Origin: Burhinus oedicnemus
Lineage: Eukaryota > Chordata > Aves > Charadriiformes > Burhinidae
Direction: 5' to 3'
DNA: 64,000 nt
NCBI GenBank assembly: GCA_008921705.1
Contig: VFFE01009164.1
Coordinates: 2,192,176 to 2,256,175 of the forward strand
Positions 62,401-64,000 of this stretch are shown in pieces. Every line of letters starts with the position of its first letter. The first letter of the stretch is position 1. The position numbers were made by a program, and so were the translations under genes. A model generated the notes under the pieces. That model was not told where the DNA came from. It was given only the letters and a program-made list of their open reading frames with translations, and made no database searches.

Positions 62401-64000
62401 TTTTTGTCAGTAATCTTTAAGGATTTTTGTCTTAATTTGGCTAGTAGAAGTTTTAACATGACATATTTTCTGTATCAAAAGGCCTTTAGAATATTTAAAG
62501 TCATAATGCAACAAAATAAGAAATTGGACCATCAAATATAAATACAGTATGTACAGATGAAACAGTAATATACATGAATAGAGGGGACATAAAATTCACC
62601 ATAAAATAAGATTAACCCAGTTCCAAGGAAAGGCTCACAAGTGGTGATCTCATTAGAGAGTTATGGGGGTTTCCACATGAGTGAGGAAATCACGTATAAT
62701 GGTTACTCATTACATACCCTATTTATTCATAGGGCATCTTTAGAAAAGGTTTTCTCCCTGATTAGGTTGGGACTAGTTAAAAAAAAAAAAAGACAAACAG
62801 AAGATTCCCCAGAACTTCAGTTTCTTTGATTGTATGAGTTCTTTTCACTAAAATGAAAGTTTGTCAAGGCAAAAGTAAGAAAACTGCCCACCAACAAAAA
62901 TCCCTAAAATCCAAACTTTTGTCTTTTTTAACAGATAAATAGAAAGTATGCTGATTTTAGAAGTTACTTCATAAGGACAAAAGCAACATGTCTGTATAAC
63001 ATCTCTGCAAACTTTTTCAGCATCAAGGTTTCAACTTCAAAGACAAACATTTATGGCAGTAAGACCAAGGGATGGATCTACAGTACCATTATGTGGGCAA
63101 AATTGAAAAAAAAACCAATTTTATATGTACTAAAAAATATTTTCCAAACAGTAAAACTAAATAAAGAATTAGATCTATTATTATTTTGGAACTGAAGAAC
63201 AAAACAAAGGTACAGCATTGCCTGGGAAGGGTTGGAGGCTGTGAAAACACCTCCTAGCTGTCCTCAAACTCTGCTGAGTAAGGACTGCTTAAGTGTCAAT
63301 AACACAAATGCTGAGTTCACAAATAACAAGATGTTGTGAGATACTCCATTAGCCTGCTTTCATCAGATTAACACCCAACATCTGAAGTTGATTTTCCCCC
63401 TCTAGATTTAGTGGGAATATTTACAATCAAAAAAGGAGAATCTTGATTTTGTTCTTTAATTTTCTCTTCTGTGGCATTTTTATGCCATGAAAAGTACTAA
63501 ATGAAACCAGTCAAATGTGGAAACTCATACTCTTTTAATAGAATAAAAATGGAATATCAAGAGCTGAATTATCATTTTTGGTACAATTCAGAGCAAGAGA
63601 CTATGAAATAGTGAGACTCTTTTGGAAACATACAGTTTTGAACATTGCTGATGTTCCATGTTTCATTGTCCTAAGAATTTCTAAAAAATGTCAGAGTACC
63701 TTTTTAATATATGTTGGAACAATTTTTCTCCAAATACAGTTTTTCTTTTACTACTAATATCACTAAAATTAATATTTTCAAACAATTTTCACTGCATTAA
63801 TAGTTTGTTTTCCCTCAGTGTGAATTCTAAACAAATCTATGGTGTTTGGATAGTGTTGTTTAAACTTGAAATACAGAGAAATCTTTCATAATAAATCTCA
63901 CGTTATACCCTCAACAGACAGCATACAATTTGGGCTAGCTCACTCTCCTTCTAATGGAGGGAAATGCTTTCTCTTTGTAGTCCCTCTTCTCACATATCTG
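56485..64000. other. Intergenic DNA downstream of PPP1R3A, second part
   Basis: AT-rich DNA with no recognisable gene. A 40-bp tandem duplication at 57.74 kb is listed separately. The longest open frame (minus strand, 59605-60099, 164 codons) has no known domain. A-runs occur near 62.78 kb. Nothing else stands out. Confidence 0.5.
57741..57820 (+). repeat. 40-bp direct tandem duplication
   Basis: 57741-57780 and 57781-57820 are two adjacent copies of a 40-base unit starting TAATCCTGCCTCC and ending ATTTTCTTT. They differ at only two positions (C/T in CCCAGAG versus CCTAGAG, and G/T before ATTTTC). The 95% identity indicates a fairly recent local duplication. Confidence 0.95.

Noticed and set aside
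1..64000. Search for a novel prokaryotic-type system, CRISPR array or viral insertion
   Set aside because: The sequence is vertebrate nuclear DNA. No spaced direct repeats, no clustered foreign genes and no retroviral gag, pol or env frame were seen.

Overview
The window looks like nuclear DNA from a bird, or less likely another sauropsid. It is AT-rich, intron-rich and sparse in genes. It holds one typical avian CR1 retrotransposon 3' end, and the other repeats are old and worn. There is no operon structure, and no rRNA, tRNA gene, CRISPR array or prokaryotic feature. Two protein-coding genes are supported, arranged head to head.

Left part (1-17.0 kb): a forkhead transcription factor gene on the minus strand (9249-10100), best read as FOXQ2. 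As I recall the literature, this family is kept in many vertebrates but lost in placental mammals, and it drives blue-cone (SWS2 opsin) identity in zebrafish. The DNA on either side is non-coding. It includes a TATA-like box upstream of the gene and a homeodomain-site-rich AT block downstream.

Middle part (17.0-44.5 kb): a complete four-exon PPP1R3A gene on the plus strand. PPP1R3A is the muscle glycogen-targeting subunit of protein phosphatase 1 (GM/RGL). The coding exons are 17091-17884, 38577-38635, 38746-38882 and 41120-43669. They join in frame at canonical GT/AG sites and predict 1179 residues (human, from memory, 1122). The PP1-docking RVxF motif, the CBM21 glycogen-binding domain and the C-terminal membrane anchor are intact. 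Intron 1 is 20.7 kb and contains a long, very old CR1/L3-type LINE (about 32.9-34.9 kb) and a MIR-like SINE relic. Upstream of the start are a palindromic MEF2-type site and a CAGCTG E-box, which fit muscle expression.

Right part (44.5-64 kb): the PPP1R3A 3' UTR, then a younger CR1 (44.88-45.58 kb), tRNA-derived SINE relics near 46.6-46.8 kb, two small tandem duplications (56.2 and 57.7 kb) and one exon-like open frame (56.3 kb). No further gene could be identified. From memory of the human map, FOXP2 lies on the 5' side of PPP1R3A, so FOXQ2 here would sit in the PPP1R3A-FOXP2 interval. That placement is an inference. The two genes share no known pathway; they are neighbours by position only.
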